From Polaromonas sp. (GTDB taxonomy: Bacteria; Pseudomonadota; Gammaproteobacteria; Burkholderiales; Burkholderiaceae_C), in assembly GCF_029945925.1 (NCBI RefSeq), contig NZ_JAQSDN010000040.1, forward strand, positions 1 to 64,000: 64,000 nt of DNA, in the 5' to 3' direction. Made by a program: the position numbers and the translations under genes. Positions within the stretch are counted from its first letter, which is position 1; each line of letters opens with the position of its first letter. Positions 44,063-53,192 of this stretch are shown piece after piece. Below the pieces are notes generated by a model. That model saw nothing but the letters and a program-made list of their open reading frames with translations. It was not told the DNA's origin and searched no databases.

Positions 44063-45427
44063 TCAGGTGCCCCGTGCGAGCGCGACCTCGACGGCGGCAC
44101 CGAGGCTGAGCAGCCGCTCGTCCTGGCCATGCACGCCGGCAAGCATCAGGCCGACCGGTGCCTCGCCGGGCTTGTGACAGGGCAGGCTCAATGCACACCC
44201 GTCGAGGAAATTGATGAGCGTCGGGTTGCGCAGCATGAGCAGGTTGGTGGCCCCATAAAGCTCCTCGCTGTCCTGCAACAGAGCGATCGGCGGGGCCACA
44301 ACGGGCACGGTCGGCATGAGCAGGGTGTCACTGTTCGCGTCCAGAAGGCGCTGATGCACGCCGGCAATCCAGCGGCGCCGATCCCCCAGCAGCGTCAGGT
44401 AGTCGGCTGCTGTCATCGCGGCGCCGCGCCGTATGCGCACCGAGACCCGCGGGTCGTACTCGGCTTCACCCGTCTGGAGCAGACGCGCATGCCAGGCCCA
44501 GGCCTCGGCCGCAATAAAGCCGCCAAGGCGGTTGATATGTCCCAGCTCGGCGAACTCGGGCATGTCGATCTCCACCAAGTGTGCCCCCGCCGCGGACAGG
44601 GTACGACAGGCGGCGTCGAACGCGGCGGCCACCGTGGCATCCATGCCCTCGAAAACCAACGTTCGCGGCACCGCGATGCACCGGTCGGCAAGTGAGACCG
44701 GACGAAGCGCGGCGCCAGCACGCGCAGAAAGAACCGCGTCGAGTTGCGCACAACACGCCACGCTGCGCGCAAGCGGTCCGATCGAGTCCAGCGTGAAGGA
44801 CAGCGGCAGAACCCCCTCGGTCGGCACGCGTTGCGCGGTCGGCTTGAAGCCGGTCAGGCCACACAAGGCCGACGGAATGCGCACTGAACCGCCGGTGTCC
44901 GTGCCAATCGCTGCGGCGGCCATGCCATCGGTCACCGACACCGCGGCACCCGACGAGGACCCGCCGGGGATGCGTCCGGTCGCCCGGTCCCAGGGGTTGC
45001 GGGGTGTGCCGTAATGCGGGTTCAGCCCCAGGCCCGAGTACGCAAACTCCGTCATGTTGGTGCGGCCAATGACCACGGTTCCGGCCGCGCGCAGGCGCTG
45101 CACCACGACGCTATCAGTTGTTGCTGGTGCTGCCCCGTTCAGCACACGCGATCCGGCACGCGTGATCTGCCCGGCCTCGTCGAACAGGTCCTTGACCGAT
45201 ATCGGTATGCCGGCCAGAGGCGGCAGCGGAACTTTCGCCGCACGCAGGGCATCGATCGCATTGGCCGTGGCTCGGGCCGTGGCGGCATGCACCGCAACAA
45301 ACGTGCTTGACGCTTCGCTGGAGGTGATGGCGGCGTCCAGCGCCTGTTCGGTGAGATCGCGGCTGCTGATGCGGCCGCTGTCAAGCTCAGCGCGCCAGTA
45401 GCCCAGCGTTTTCGGAAGAAGGGACAT
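44063..45427 (-). CDS. Amidase signature family hydrolase
   Basis: 454 residues. The Ser-cisSer-Lys triad is visible: Lys in GIPISVKDLFD, cis-Ser in PGGSSSGAAV, and the nucleophile in GTDTGGSVRIPSALCGLTG. These enzymes hydrolyse aryl or aliphatic amides or act on ureas such as allophanate; the substrate is not evident. Between the TRAP transporter and PRISE reductase genes in operon C, so it probably acts on the molecule the transporter imports. Confidence 0.94.
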   Translation of the reverse strand: MSLLPKTLGYWRAELDSGRISSRDLTEQALDAAITSSEASSTFVAVHAATARATANAIDALRAAKVPLPPLAGIPISVKDLFDEAGQITRAGSRVLNGAAPATTDSVVVQRLRAAGTVVIGRTNMTEFAYSGLGLNPHYGTPRNPWDRATGRIPGGSSSGAAVSVTDGMAAAAIGTDTGGSVRIPSALCGLTGFKPTAQRVPTEGVLPLSFTLDSIGPLARSVACCAQLDAVLSARAGAALRPVSLADRCIAVPRTLVFEGMDATVAAAFDAACRTLSAAGAHLVEIDMPEFAELGHINRLGGFIAAEAWAWHARLLQTGEAEYDPRVSVRIRRGAAMTAADYLTLLGDRRRWIAGVHQRLLDANSDTLLMPTVPVVAPPIALLQDSEELYGATNLLMLRNPTLINFLDGCALSLPCHKPGEAPVGLMLAGVHGQDERLLSLGAAVEVALARGT

Positions 45428-45448
45428 GGATCGTTCTCGGCAACAGGC

Positions 45449-46747
45449 TCAACGAGCCGTCATGGCCTGGGGCAGGCTCAGCACGATCGCGGGGAACATC
45501 GTGATGAGAACGGTGGCGACCACCATCATCAGGAAGAACGGGAAGCTGGCCTTGGCCACGGTGAAGATGTCCTTACCGGTGAGGTTTTGCACCACGAACA
45601 GGTTGAAGCCCACCGGTGGCGTGATCTGCGCCACTTCAACCACCAGCACGATGTAGATACCGAACCAGAGCATGTCGATGCCGGCGGCCTGCACCGCAGG
45701 AAGAATCACCGAGGTGGTCAGCAACACGATGGAAATGCCGTCCAGGAAGCAGCCCAGGATGATGAAGAAGACCGTGAGCGCAACCAGCAGCGCCCAGGCC
45801 GGCAGTTGCATCGCCGCGATCCAGTCGGCCAGCGCCGCCGGCAAACCGGTAAAGCTCATCGCGGACGTCAGGAAGGCGGCGCCGAGCAGGATGAAAAAGA
45901 TCATCGTCGAGGTGCGTACCGCGCCGAGCAGGCTGTCCAGGAAGGTCGCCCGGTTTAGCATGCCGGAGAAACCGGCGATCAGCAGCGCGCCCACCACGCC
46001 GATGGCTGCGGCTTCAGTGGCGGTGGCCAAGCCCGCGTAGATGGAGCCGATCACGCCGATGATCAGCAGGACCACCGGGATCAACCGGCGCGTGGCGTAG
46101 ACCTTCTGGGCGAAGCGCATCGCCAGGCCGGCGGCCGGGATCTTGTCCTTGTTCAACAGCGACCAGAAGATGATGTAGCCCGAAAACAGCGCCATCAGCA
46201 GCAGGCCGGGCAGGACGCCAGCGATGAAAAGCCGGGCCACCGACACCTGCGCCGCCACGCCATAAACGATCATGATGATGGACGGCGGAATCAAGAGCCC
46301 CAGCGTACCGGCGCCAGCGAGCGAACCGATCGAGATCGATTCGGGATAACCGCGCGACTTGAGCTCGGGCAGCGAGATCCGGCCGATGGTCGCAGCCGTG
46401 GCCGCCGACGAACCGCTCACCGCGGCGAAGATGCCGCAGCCCAGCACATTGACGTGGAGCAGGCGGCCGGGCAGGCGCTCCACCCATGGCGCCAATCCCG
46501 CGAACATGTCGTCCGACAGCTTGGTGCGAAACAGGATCTCCCCCATCCAGATGAACAGCGGCAGCGCCGTCATCGTCCAGCTGGCGCTCGAGGCCCAACT
46601 GGTGGTCGCCAGGATGGCGCCGCCCGGCGCGTCAGTGAACAGCTCCATGCCGATGATGCCGACGGCCAGCAGCGCGGGCGCCACCCACACCCCCATTGCC
46701 AGCAGCAGGAACAAGGCCCCGATCAATACGATTGCAATCGTGGTCAT
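45449..46747 (-). CDS. dctM: TRAP transporter large permease (DctM)
   Basis: 432 residues with about twelve hydrophobic segments. DctM blocks seen: GILFRTKLSDDM-like region (MGEILFRTKLSDDMF), SGSSAATAATIG, and IPPSIIMIVYG. It forms the sodium-coupled translocation unit with DctQ. Start chosen at ATG 46747: GGAG lies 8 nt upstream, and the DctQ stop is 1 bp away. Confidence 0.95.
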   Translation of the reverse strand: MTTIAIVLIGALFLLLAMGVWVAPALLAVGIIGMELFTDAPGGAILATTSWASSASWTMTALPLFIWMGEILFRTKLSDDMFAGLAPWVERLPGRLLHVNVLGCGIFAAVSGSSAATAATIGRISLPELKSRGYPESISIGSLAGAGTLGLLIPPSIIMIVYGVAAQVSVARLFIAGVLPGLLLMALFSGYIIFWSLLNKDKIPAAGLAMRFAQKVYATRRLIPVVLLIIGVIGSIYAGLATATEAAAIGVVGALLIAGFSGMLNRATFLDSLLGAVRTSTMIFFILLGAAFLTSAMSFTGLPAALADWIAAMQLPAWALLVALTVFFIILGCFLDGISIVLLTTSVILPAVQAAGIDMLWFGIYIVLVVEVAQITPPVGFNLFVVQNLTGKDIFTVAKASFPFFLMMVVATVLITMFPAIVLSLPQAMTAR

Positions 46748-46748
46748 G

Positions 46749-47252
46749 TCATTCGCTCCGTTCTTCGCCGTCGCCGATTTCAAACTGTTGATGCCGCAGC
46801 ACGCACAGCAGCCGCTCGCCGAAGGCCACGGCCAGCAGCGTCGAGCCCAGTGCCATTGGCAGCTGCGGCAGCCACAGCGGCACCGGCACCAGGCCTTGCG
46901 ACAACTCGTTGAATCGATAGCTTTCCAGCACGAAGGCCGAGCAATACCAGGCCAGGTACAGGGCCAGGCAGAGCCCGATCATGCTGGCCAGCACTTCCAT
47001 CGCGTGATGCAGTGATGGCGGCACAAACCGCGCCACGGCGGACACCCGGATGTGGGAGCCGCAGTGCAGGGCATAGGGCAGGCCGAAGAAGCCCGCGGCG
47101 GCCATGGCCCAGGCCGCGAACTCATCGGCGTCACGCACCGTCGAGCCCAGGTTCCGGGCCACCACTTGGGCCAGGATCATGGTGCAGATCAGAATCAGCG
47201 AAGCCGCCGACAACAGTCCCGAAGCCAGGTACAAACGGTGCAGTGCCTTCAT
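46749..47252 (-). CDS. dctQ: TRAP transporter small permease (DctQ)
   Basis: 167 residues with four membrane helices and the DctQ motif ADEFAAWAMAAAGFFGLPYAL. It joins DctP and DctM in carboxylate uptake. Only 6 bp after the DctP stop and 1 bp before the DctM start. Confidence 0.93.
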   Translation of the reverse strand: MKALHRLYLASGLLSAASLILICTMILAQVVARNLGSTVRDADEFAAWAMAAAGFFGLPYALHCGSHIRVSAVARFVPPSLHHAMEVLASMIGLCLALYLAWYCSAFVLESYRFNELSQGLVPVPLWLPQLPMALGSTLLAVAFGERLLCVLRHQQFEIGDGEERSE

Positions 47253-47258
47253 CGCGGC

Positions 47259-48236
47259 TTAGCGCTTGGCCTGATCGATCACGGCCTTGCCGTCAGCGCC
47301 AGCTTTCTTGACCCAGTCCGCGGCCATCACGGCACCAATCTTGGTGAGCTCGACTTCAATCGCTGGCGGTGTGGTGCCCACGATCATGCCGTTCTTCGCG
47401 AGTGTCTGGGTCAATTCGCTGGTTTGCTTGCGCGCCATGTCCCAGCCCCTTTTTTCGGCGCGTTCAGCAGCCTCAAGCACGGCTTTCTGCGAAGCGGGCG
47501 GCAACCGTTCAAACGCGCGTGCGTTGACCATGGTCACGTTTTTGGGAATGAAGGCCTGGACGTCGTAGTAGTATTTGGAGAAATCCCAGGCCTGCGAATC
47601 CACCCCGGTAGCGGGAGAAGTGATCATCGCCTCGATCAAACCGGTCCCGAAGGCCTGCGGAACGTCGCCCGAATTAACGGTCGCGGGCGAAGCGCCCATC
47701 AGCTCGACCAGACGTGAGGTCGCGGCGTTGTAGGCACGAAACTTCATGCCCTTGAACTGGGCCATCTGCGTGACAGGCACCTTGGTGTAGATGCCCTGAG
47801 GCGGCCATGGCACGCTATAGAGCAGCTTGATGCCCTGCTTCTGCAGCCGCGACTCCATGCCGGCGCGGCTGGCCTTCCAGAGTTTCCAGGCGCTGTCGAA
47901 GTCGCGCGCCAGCAGGGGCACGGCATCGACTTCGAAGATGGGATCTTCATTGCCGAGCACCGAGATGAGCACGTCGCCGACCTGAACCTGGCCGGTTTGC
48001 ACGGCACGCTTGAGGTCGGGCCGCTTGAAGAGCGACGAATTGGAATGGGTCTTGATTTCGAGTTCGCCGCCGGTGGCCTTGGCCACGTCAGCAGCGAACT
48101 CGCGCGCGACGGCCGAGATGTAGTTGCCGTCGGGTTGCTCGACGGACATGTTCCAGCGGTCTGCTGCGTGGGCCGATGACAGGCTCATGCAGGCGGCAGC
48201 CAGGGCGGATAAGAGGTAGCGGCGGTTCAGGGTCAT
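47259..48236 (-). CDS. dctP: TRAP transporter substrate-binding protein (DctP)
   Basis: 325 residues. Signal peptide RRYLLSALAAACMSLSSAHA, then the DctP fold with KRAVQTGQVQVGDVL and the ligand-region block FRAYNAATSRLVELMGASP, whose Arg would hold a carboxylate. Binds an organic acid outside the cytoplasmic membrane for DctQM. Start at ATG 48236; the longer frame upstream overlaps the preceding gene end. Confidence 0.94.
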   Translation of the reverse strand: MTLNRRYLLSALAAACMSLSSAHAADRWNMSVEQPDGNYISAVAREFAADVAKATGGELEIKTHSNSSLFKRPDLKRAVQTGQVQVGDVLISVLGNEDPIFEVDAVPLLARDFDSAWKLWKASRAGMESRLQKQGIKLLYSVPWPPQGIYTKVPVTQMAQFKGMKFRAYNAATSRLVELMGASPATVNSGDVPQAFGTGLIEAMITSPATGVDSQAWDFSKYYYDVQAFIPKNVTMVNARAFERLPPASQKAVLEAAERAEKRGWDMARKQTSELTQTLAKNGMIVGTTPPAIEVELTKIGAVMAADWVKKAGADGKAVIDQAKR

Positions 48237-48255
48237 GGGACTCTCCAGAAAAAAA

Positions 48256-48903
48256 TCAGGAAGCCAGTCGCCAAAGCGACTGGAACGAATAAACCTCACC
48301 CGGGGGCAGTCCCAGGGATTCGGACAAGGCCAGCGCATGGTGGTGGGCAGCCGTGGCGCGAGTCGCCTCCACCATCACGAGCGCATCCGACGGTGCAGCC
48401 ACCGCATCCGCGGTGACCGGGGTGGACAGGCCGGCATCGGTTTCGAGCAGCGTCGTGCGAATAACGTGGTCCTGCCCGGTCAGGGCGGTCAACATCTGCT
48501 GCAGTCGCGCTTTGACGCCTGGCTGCCGCAGCGTGGCTTCCGGCACCACAAAAAGCGCCAGCGCACCGCCCTCTCCAGCGCCCGCTTCCAGGGTCAACTG
48601 GCCCACGCGGCGTTGCGTGCCTCGCATCCGCGTGAAGTTTTCAAGCGACCAGGCGGTCTGGTTGGCAAAGGCGCGACGATAGGGCTCCGACTGAAAAATA
48701 TCCAGGCTGTCGGTGTAGTAGAGCGCCAGATAGGGGCGTGGACAGTCGCCGATGGCACCAAAACGGCGCGCACTCTGAAAGCCGGGGATAGCCACACGCT
48801 CCTGCATGTGTTCGCGGTCATACCAGCGGTTGAAGTCCAGATCGTGCTCTGGTTCGATGTTGGTCCAGATGCAGAGGAGGCCCCGTGTCTTGTCAGTGTT
48901 CAT
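48256..48903 (-). CDS. EthD-like dimeric alpha/beta barrel protein, two repeats
   Basis: 215 residues. N-terminal LLCIWTNIEPEHDLDFNRWYDREHMQERVAIPGFQSARRF matches DUF4286/EthD-like ferredoxin folds; a second, weaker unit appears after residue 105 (ALALFVVPEATLRQPGVKARL). Proteins of this type occur in aromatic and alkyl-ether degradation clusters; biochemical role unknown. First gene of operon C, behind a palindromic site. Confidence 0.72.
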   Translation of the reverse strand: MNTDKTRGLLCIWTNIEPEHDLDFNRWYDREHMQERVAIPGFQSARRFGAIGDCPRPYLALYYTDSLDIFQSEPYRRAFANQTAWSLENFTRMRGTQRRVGQLTLEAGAGEGGALALFVVPEATLRQPGVKARLQQMLTALTGQDHVIRTTLLETDAGLSTPVTADAVAAPSDALVMVEATRATAAHHHALALSESLGLPPGEVYSFQSLWRLAS

Positions 48904-48916
48904 ATGGGATCAGAAG

Positions 48917-48955
48917 ATCATGTTGACTATTCGACATAGTTTCATCCAACATGAT
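48917..48955. promoter_or_regulatory. Palindromic operator candidate upstream of operon C
   Basis: ATCATGTTG (48917-48925) and CAACATGAT (48947-48955) form a perfect 9-bp inverted repeat with a 21-bp spacer, starting 14 bp upstream of the first gene of operon C and 54 bp from the end of the LysR gene. The two half-sites lie three helical turns apart, which fits a dimeric repressor or activator. Confidence 0.6.
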
Positions 48956-49008
48956 GTGCAAATCCAACAAGTAATATTGACGAGCATCCATCAATTTAAT
49001 TTATGAGC

Positions 49009-49971
49009 CTAGGGGCGCGTGGAAATGGTCCAGGGATCGGCGGCCACATCAGCCGCGGGCATGCGTGCAACATCTCCAGGTAAACCCCGGGCGAAATCCT
49101 GCGCAGTTTGTTGCGCTACCGCCGCGATCTGCTGAAACAGCGGCGTCTCCGGCCCCGACCGGTAGGAACAGACGAGCGACATGTTCGGCATCTCGGTGTC
49201 GATTTGCAGGAGGCGCACATCACCGTTGGCCAGTTCACGCTGGATGATTGCAGGCGGAATCATGGCCAGGCCAAAACCATCGACCACCAGTCGAACCATG
49301 GCCGAAACCGAGGTCATGCAATTGATGCGGACCGGTTTGCCGACCTGGTCGTCGAACAGCCGCTCGAGAAATCTGTGCGGACCCGAATTGCGTGAGAAGC
49401 TCAGGATGGGAAACGTTGCAATGTCGGACAGCGTCAGCACGTCACCATGAAGGTTAAGGCCAGTCGCACCGAACCAGCGCATCGGGAAGTCGCACAGCGG
49501 CATGTTTTGTACATCAACCCCGAGCACGGGATCGGTCTGCAGAATCAGGTCAAGATTGCCCTTGGTGAACTGCTCGATCAACCGGATCGTCGTGTCGCCA
49601 GCCAATTCCACTTCCAGTTGAGGATAGACGCGGTGAATGCGTGCCATCAATTCGGGAAACCAGGAATGAATGATGGACTCGATCACGCCGATCCGAACAA
49701 CGCCGGTATACAGCGCCCGGTCTTTCATGCTCTCAAGCATGTCGTGCGTGGTCCGCACGAGGCGATCAGCGTAGACCAGCGCCTTGCTGCCTTCCAGCGT
49801 CAACGTGACTTCGCGGTCACCCCGATCGAACAAGCGAACGCCCAGCTCCTGCTCCAGCGTCGCGATGCGGCTAGAGACCGCGGCCTGTGTGGTGTGAAGT
49901 TTTTCTGCGGTTAATCGGAAATTCCGAAGCTTTGCAAGCCATACAAATGTTTCCAGAAATCGAAGATTCAT
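49009..49971 (-). CDS. LysR family transcriptional regulator
   Basis: 320 residues. Helix-turn-helix MNLRFLETFVWLAKLRNFRLTAEKLHTTQAAVSSRI and an effector domain with GVVRIGVIESIIHSWFPEL. Codirectional with operon C and 105 bp upstream of it, so it may control that operon through the palindrome in the gap. Confidence 0.94.
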   Translation of the reverse strand: MNLRFLETFVWLAKLRNFRLTAEKLHTTQAAVSSRIATLEQELGVRLFDRGDREVTLTLEGSKALVYADRLVRTTHDMLESMKDRALYTGVVRIGVIESIIHSWFPELMARIHRVYPQLEVELAGDTTIRLIEQFTKGNLDLILQTDPVLGVDVQNMPLCDFPMRWFGATGLNLHGDVLTLSDIATFPILSFSRNSGPHRFLERLFDDQVGKPVRINCMTSVSAMVRLVVDGFGLAMIPPAIIQRELANGDVRLLQIDTEMPNMSLVCSYRSGPETPLFQQIAAVAQQTAQDFARGLPGDVARMPAADVAADPWTISTRP

Positions 49972-50199
49972 TCCGTCAGTTTAAGGCAAGGCGGAACAAC
50001 CCACGTGGGCTGGCGGGTCCGCGGGCGGCAGGTGATGCAGCGCAAGCCTTGCGCACAGCACTGGCCCTGCAAACATGTGTTCATGGGCCTGCCGGCGCGG
50101 TGCGCCGTTGTCTCCGGTCGCCAGCCCGGCAGGTCAGAGCAGGTCTAAAAAAATCGGCGGACGCAATGGACGAATTGAAAACATGCACACCCCCGCTCT

Positions 50200-51261
50200 T
50201 CACGCCCGGGGCCGGACGCCCTCAAACGCATCCTGCAGCAACTGGCGGATCGCAGCGCGCTCCAGCGGCCGCGGGTTCGGGTACTGGTTCTGCATGGCGA
50301 TGTCGCAGGCCCGGTCGAGGTCGGACGCCTTCATGCCGATGTCGCGCAGCGCCACCGGCGCGCCGTTGTTCTGCGCCAGGTCGAACACCGCCTGTTCCGC
50401 ACTGCGGCCCTGGAGCGCCTGCGCGATGGCCTGCATGGCCTGCGGCGCCGCGGCCGCGTTGTAGGCCAGCGCGTGCGGCAGCACGATGGTGTGGGTGTCG
50501 GCATGCGGCAGGTTGAAACTGCCGCCCAGGGTGTGGCACAGCTTGTGGTGCAGCGCCATGCCCACATTGCCCAGCACGGTGCCGCAGAGCCAGGCGCCGT
50601 ACAGGGCATCGCTTCTGGCGGTCAGGTCATTCGCTACGTTTTTGATAGCTGGCAGCGCCCGCCCCATGGCGGCTATACCCTCTTTTGCCATCAAGTCCAT
50701 GACGGGGTTGCGGTCCACCGCATACAGGCCTTCGGCGGCGTGGGCAATCGCATTGATGCCGCTGGTCACGCTCATGCCGACCGGCAGGCTCAGGGTCAGC
50801 TCAGGGTCGTAAATCACGGTGCGCGGCAACACGCGCGCATCCTTGCCAGTTTTCTTCAGCCCGCCCTCGGTGATGCCGTAAATGGAAGTCATCTCGGAGC
50901 CGGCATAGGTGGTGGGAATGGCCAGAATCGGCAGGCCGGAATCGAGCGCAATCGCCTTGCCCAGCCCGGTGGTGGAGCCGCCGCCAATCGCGACGGCGCA
51001 GTCGGCGCCGAGCCGGCGGGCCAGGTCGCGGGCTTCGCGCGCGGTTTCCATCGGCACATGCATGACGGCGCGGTCGAAAACGCCGGCGGCGTGCTGCCCC
51101 AGCAGGTCGGCAATCATCTCGGCGGAGGCGCGCTGCTCGGGTGTGGACAGCACCAGCGCCTTGCGCGCGCCGAGTGCCTCGATTTCGCGGCCCAGGTGCT
51201 GCAGGCTGCCGGCGCCGAACACCACGCGGGCCGCCTGCGCGTTGTAGATGAAACTTTTCAT
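50200..51261 (-). CDS. Maleylacetate reductase
   Basis: 353 residues, iron-type alcohol dehydrogenase-like family. VVFGAGSLQHLGREIEALG and the NAD-binding AVAIGGGSTTGLGKAIAL are characteristic, with PTTYAGSEMTSIYGIT and the metal-site histidines in HHKLCHTLGG and HADTH. It reduces maleylacetate to 3-oxoadipate, the step after hydroxyquinol ring opening. Nucleotides 50634-50678 match the family B repeat and encode the variable loop PAIKNVA, with no change in length. Last gene of operon D; it overlaps the dehydrogenase gene by 4 nt. Confidence 0.95.
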   Translation of the reverse strand: MKSFIYNAQAARVVFGAGSLQHLGREIEALGARKALVLSTPEQRASAEMIADLLGQHAAGVFDRAVMHVPMETAREARDLARRLGADCAVAIGGGSTTGLGKAIALDSGLPILAIPTTYAGSEMTSIYGITEGGLKKTGKDARVLPRTVIYDPELTLSLPVGMSVTSGINAIAHAAEGLYAVDRNPVMDLMAKEGIAAMGRALPAIKNVANDLTARSDALYGAWLCGTVLGNVGMALHHKLCHTLGGSFNLPHADTHTIVLPHALAYNAAAAPQAMQAIAQALQGRSAEQAVFDLAQNNGAPVALRDIGMKASDLDRACDIAMQNQYPNPRPLERAAIRQLLQDAFEGVRPRA

Positions 51262-52151
51262 GACTTGTCCTGCAGCCTGGTGTCCAGCCCGGCGCTGCGC
51301 TCAACCGTCTTGATGATGGCCGCGTAGTCGTCCTGGCCGTCGCCCTGGGCCAAGGCCGCATGCAAAAGTTGGTACGTGAGCGCCGTCTGCGGCAAGGGCA
51401 CATGGCTGTCGGCGCCGGCGCCCAGAATCAGCGTCAGGTCCTTGATCATCTGCTCGACCGTGAAGGTCGGCGTGAAATCGCGCTGCGAAAGCTGCGCCGA
51501 TTTCGCCTTGACGATGGGCGAACCCACCGCGCTGGCGCCCAGCACCTGCCACATGTCGCCCCAGGCCAGCCCGCCCTTGCGGCCCAGGGTCAGGGCCTCG
51601 GCCAGCATGGCACTGGTCTGCGCAATCATCAGGTTGACCACCAGCTTCATCAGCCGCGCCTGCTCGGCCTCGCCGAGGTAAAACTGGTTCGGCCCCAGCG
51701 TCTTGAGCAAGGGCAACACGCTGTCATAAGCGGCGCGCGGCCCGGACGCCATCACCGTGAGCTGGGCCGCCTCGGCCATCTTGTTGTTGCCCGACACCGT
51801 GGTGCGCAGGTAAAACACCCCGGCTGCCGCCAGCACCTGCGCCACTTCGGCCGACACCTGCTGCGACACCGTGCTGGTGTCGATGTAGACCGCGCCCCGC
51901 CGCGCCGATTGCGCAACCTGCGACGCCACCTGGCGCAGCGCGGCGTCGTCGGGCAGCGAGGAAAAAATCATGTCGGCGCGCGCCATGGCCGCGCCGGCTT
52001 CATCAGCCACCGCCAGGCCTTGTCCGCGGGCCAACTGCAGGCGCGCCTCGCTGGGGTCGCTGACCGTCAGCGCATGACCGGCCGCCTGCAGGTGCCCGGC
52101 CATGGGCAGGCCCATCTTGCCCACACCGGCGACATGAACCAGCGCCATCAC
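51258..52151 (-). CDS. 3-hydroxyisobutyrate dehydrogenase-family NAD(P)-dependent oxidoreductase
   Basis: 297 residues. Rossmann motif VAGVGKMGLPMAGHL, substrate motif TTVSGNNKMAEAAQL and the catalytic Lys in RLMKLVVNLM. These beta-hydroxyacid dehydrogenases act on 3-hydroxyisobutyrate, tartronate semialdehyde and similar compounds; specificity is not clear. One of two in operon D, which differ in many positions. Overlaps both neighbours by 4 nt. Confidence 0.92.
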   Translation of the reverse strand: MMALVHVAGVGKMGLPMAGHLQAAGHALTVSDPSEARLQLARGQGLAVADEAGAAMARADMIFSSLPDDAALRQVASQVAQSARRGAVYIDTSTVSQQVSAEVAQVLAAAGVFYLRTTVSGNNKMAEAAQLTVMASGPRAAYDSVLPLLKTLGPNQFYLGEAEQARLMKLVVNLMIAQTSAMLAEALTLGRKGGLAWGDMWQVLGASAVGSPIVKAKSAQLSQRDFTPTFTVEQMIKDLTLILGAGADSHVPLPQTALTYQLLHAALAQGDGQDDYAAIIKTVERSAGLDTRLQDKS

Positions 52152-53128
52152 TGGCCCTTGAGACCGGCCGCCTTGGCAATCCGCGCGGCGGCGTCCACCT
52201 CGGTCTTGATGAAGGCGTTGAAAGCCTCGACCGACAGCGGGAAAGGTTCGGCGCCCAGCTTGTTCATGCGCTCCTTGACCTCGGGGCTGGCCATGGCCTT
52301 GAGGGCTTCTTCGTGCAGGCGTTTGACCACAGGCGCGGGTGTGTTGCTCGCCACAATCATGCCGACCCAGAAGGTGTAGTCCGAACCCGCCACCCCGGCC
52401 TCGACCGTGGTCGGCACCTGCGGCAGCGCGGGCGAACGGCTGGGCGTGCTGACGGCCAGCGCCTGCAGCTTGCCGTCCTTGACCAGCGGCAGGGCCGAGG
52501 CCAGCGGCGCGAAGAACCAGTCGTTGCTGCCGCCGATGACGTTGGTCATGGCTTCGGGCGTGCCCTTGTAGGGCACATGCAGGGCCTCGATGCCGGCCTG
52601 CAGGCGGAATTTTTCCGCGTTGAGGTGGGTCGCGCTGCCGACACCGGCCGAGGCGTAGTTGAGCTGGCCGGGCTTGGCCTTGGCAGCGGCGACCAGGTCG
52701 GCGACCGACTTCCAGCCCTTGGCCGGGTTGACCACCAGCACATTGGGCAGGGCCGCCAGCGGCGTGATGCCGGTGAGGTCCTTGAGCGTGTCGTAACCGA
52801 TGGTGCTGTAGATCGCCGGGTTCAGCGCGTGGCCCGACGAATGCACCAGCACGGTGTAGCCGTCGGCCTCGCCCCTGGCCACCTGGCCTGCGGCAATGGT
52901 GCCGCCGGCGCCGGGCTTGTTCTCGATGAGGATGGGCTGGCCCATGCTCTTGCCCATGGTATCGGCGATGCTGCGGGCAATCAGGTCGGTGCCGCTGCCG
53001 GCCGTGAAGGGCACAAGGAATTTGATGGGTTTGCTGGGGTAGCCCTGTCCTGAGCCTGTCGAAGTGGCCTGGGCCAGCGCGCTACCTGCGACCAGCAGGC
53101 CAGCGGCGAAAAGAAGAAAGCGTTTCAT
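52148..53128 (-). CDS. Bug/TctC family solute-binding protein with repeat-derived linker
   Basis: 326 residues. Signal peptide of about 19 residues ending GSALA, then the Bug block YPSKPIKFLVPFTAGSGTD and IENKPGAGGTIA. Between signal peptide and mature domain lies TSTGSGQG, encoded by a dispersed CCTGAGCCTGTCGAAG-type repeat fragment (53044-53065), so the linker is repeat-derived. Fourth orphan Bug gene of the island. Confidence 0.93.
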   Translation of the reverse strand: MKRFLLFAAGLLVAGSALAQATSTGSGQGYPSKPIKFLVPFTAGSGTDLIARSIADTMGKSMGQPILIENKPGAGGTIAAGQVARGEADGYTVLVHSSGHALNPAIYSTIGYDTLKDLTGITPLAALPNVLVVNPAKGWKSVADLVAAAKAKPGQLNYASAGVGSATHLNAEKFRLQAGIEALHVPYKGTPEAMTNVIGGSNDWFFAPLASALPLVKDGKLQALAVSTPSRSPALPQVPTTVEAGVAGSDYTFWVGMIVASNTPAPVVKRLHEEALKAMASPEVKERMNKLGAEPFPLSVEAFNAFIKTEVDAAARIAKAAGLKGQ

Positions 53129-53192
53129 GGTTGTGTCTCCTTGGTTTGATGGTCAAAACGGGTCTCCGCCCTTTTATTACCTGCGCAGTCAG

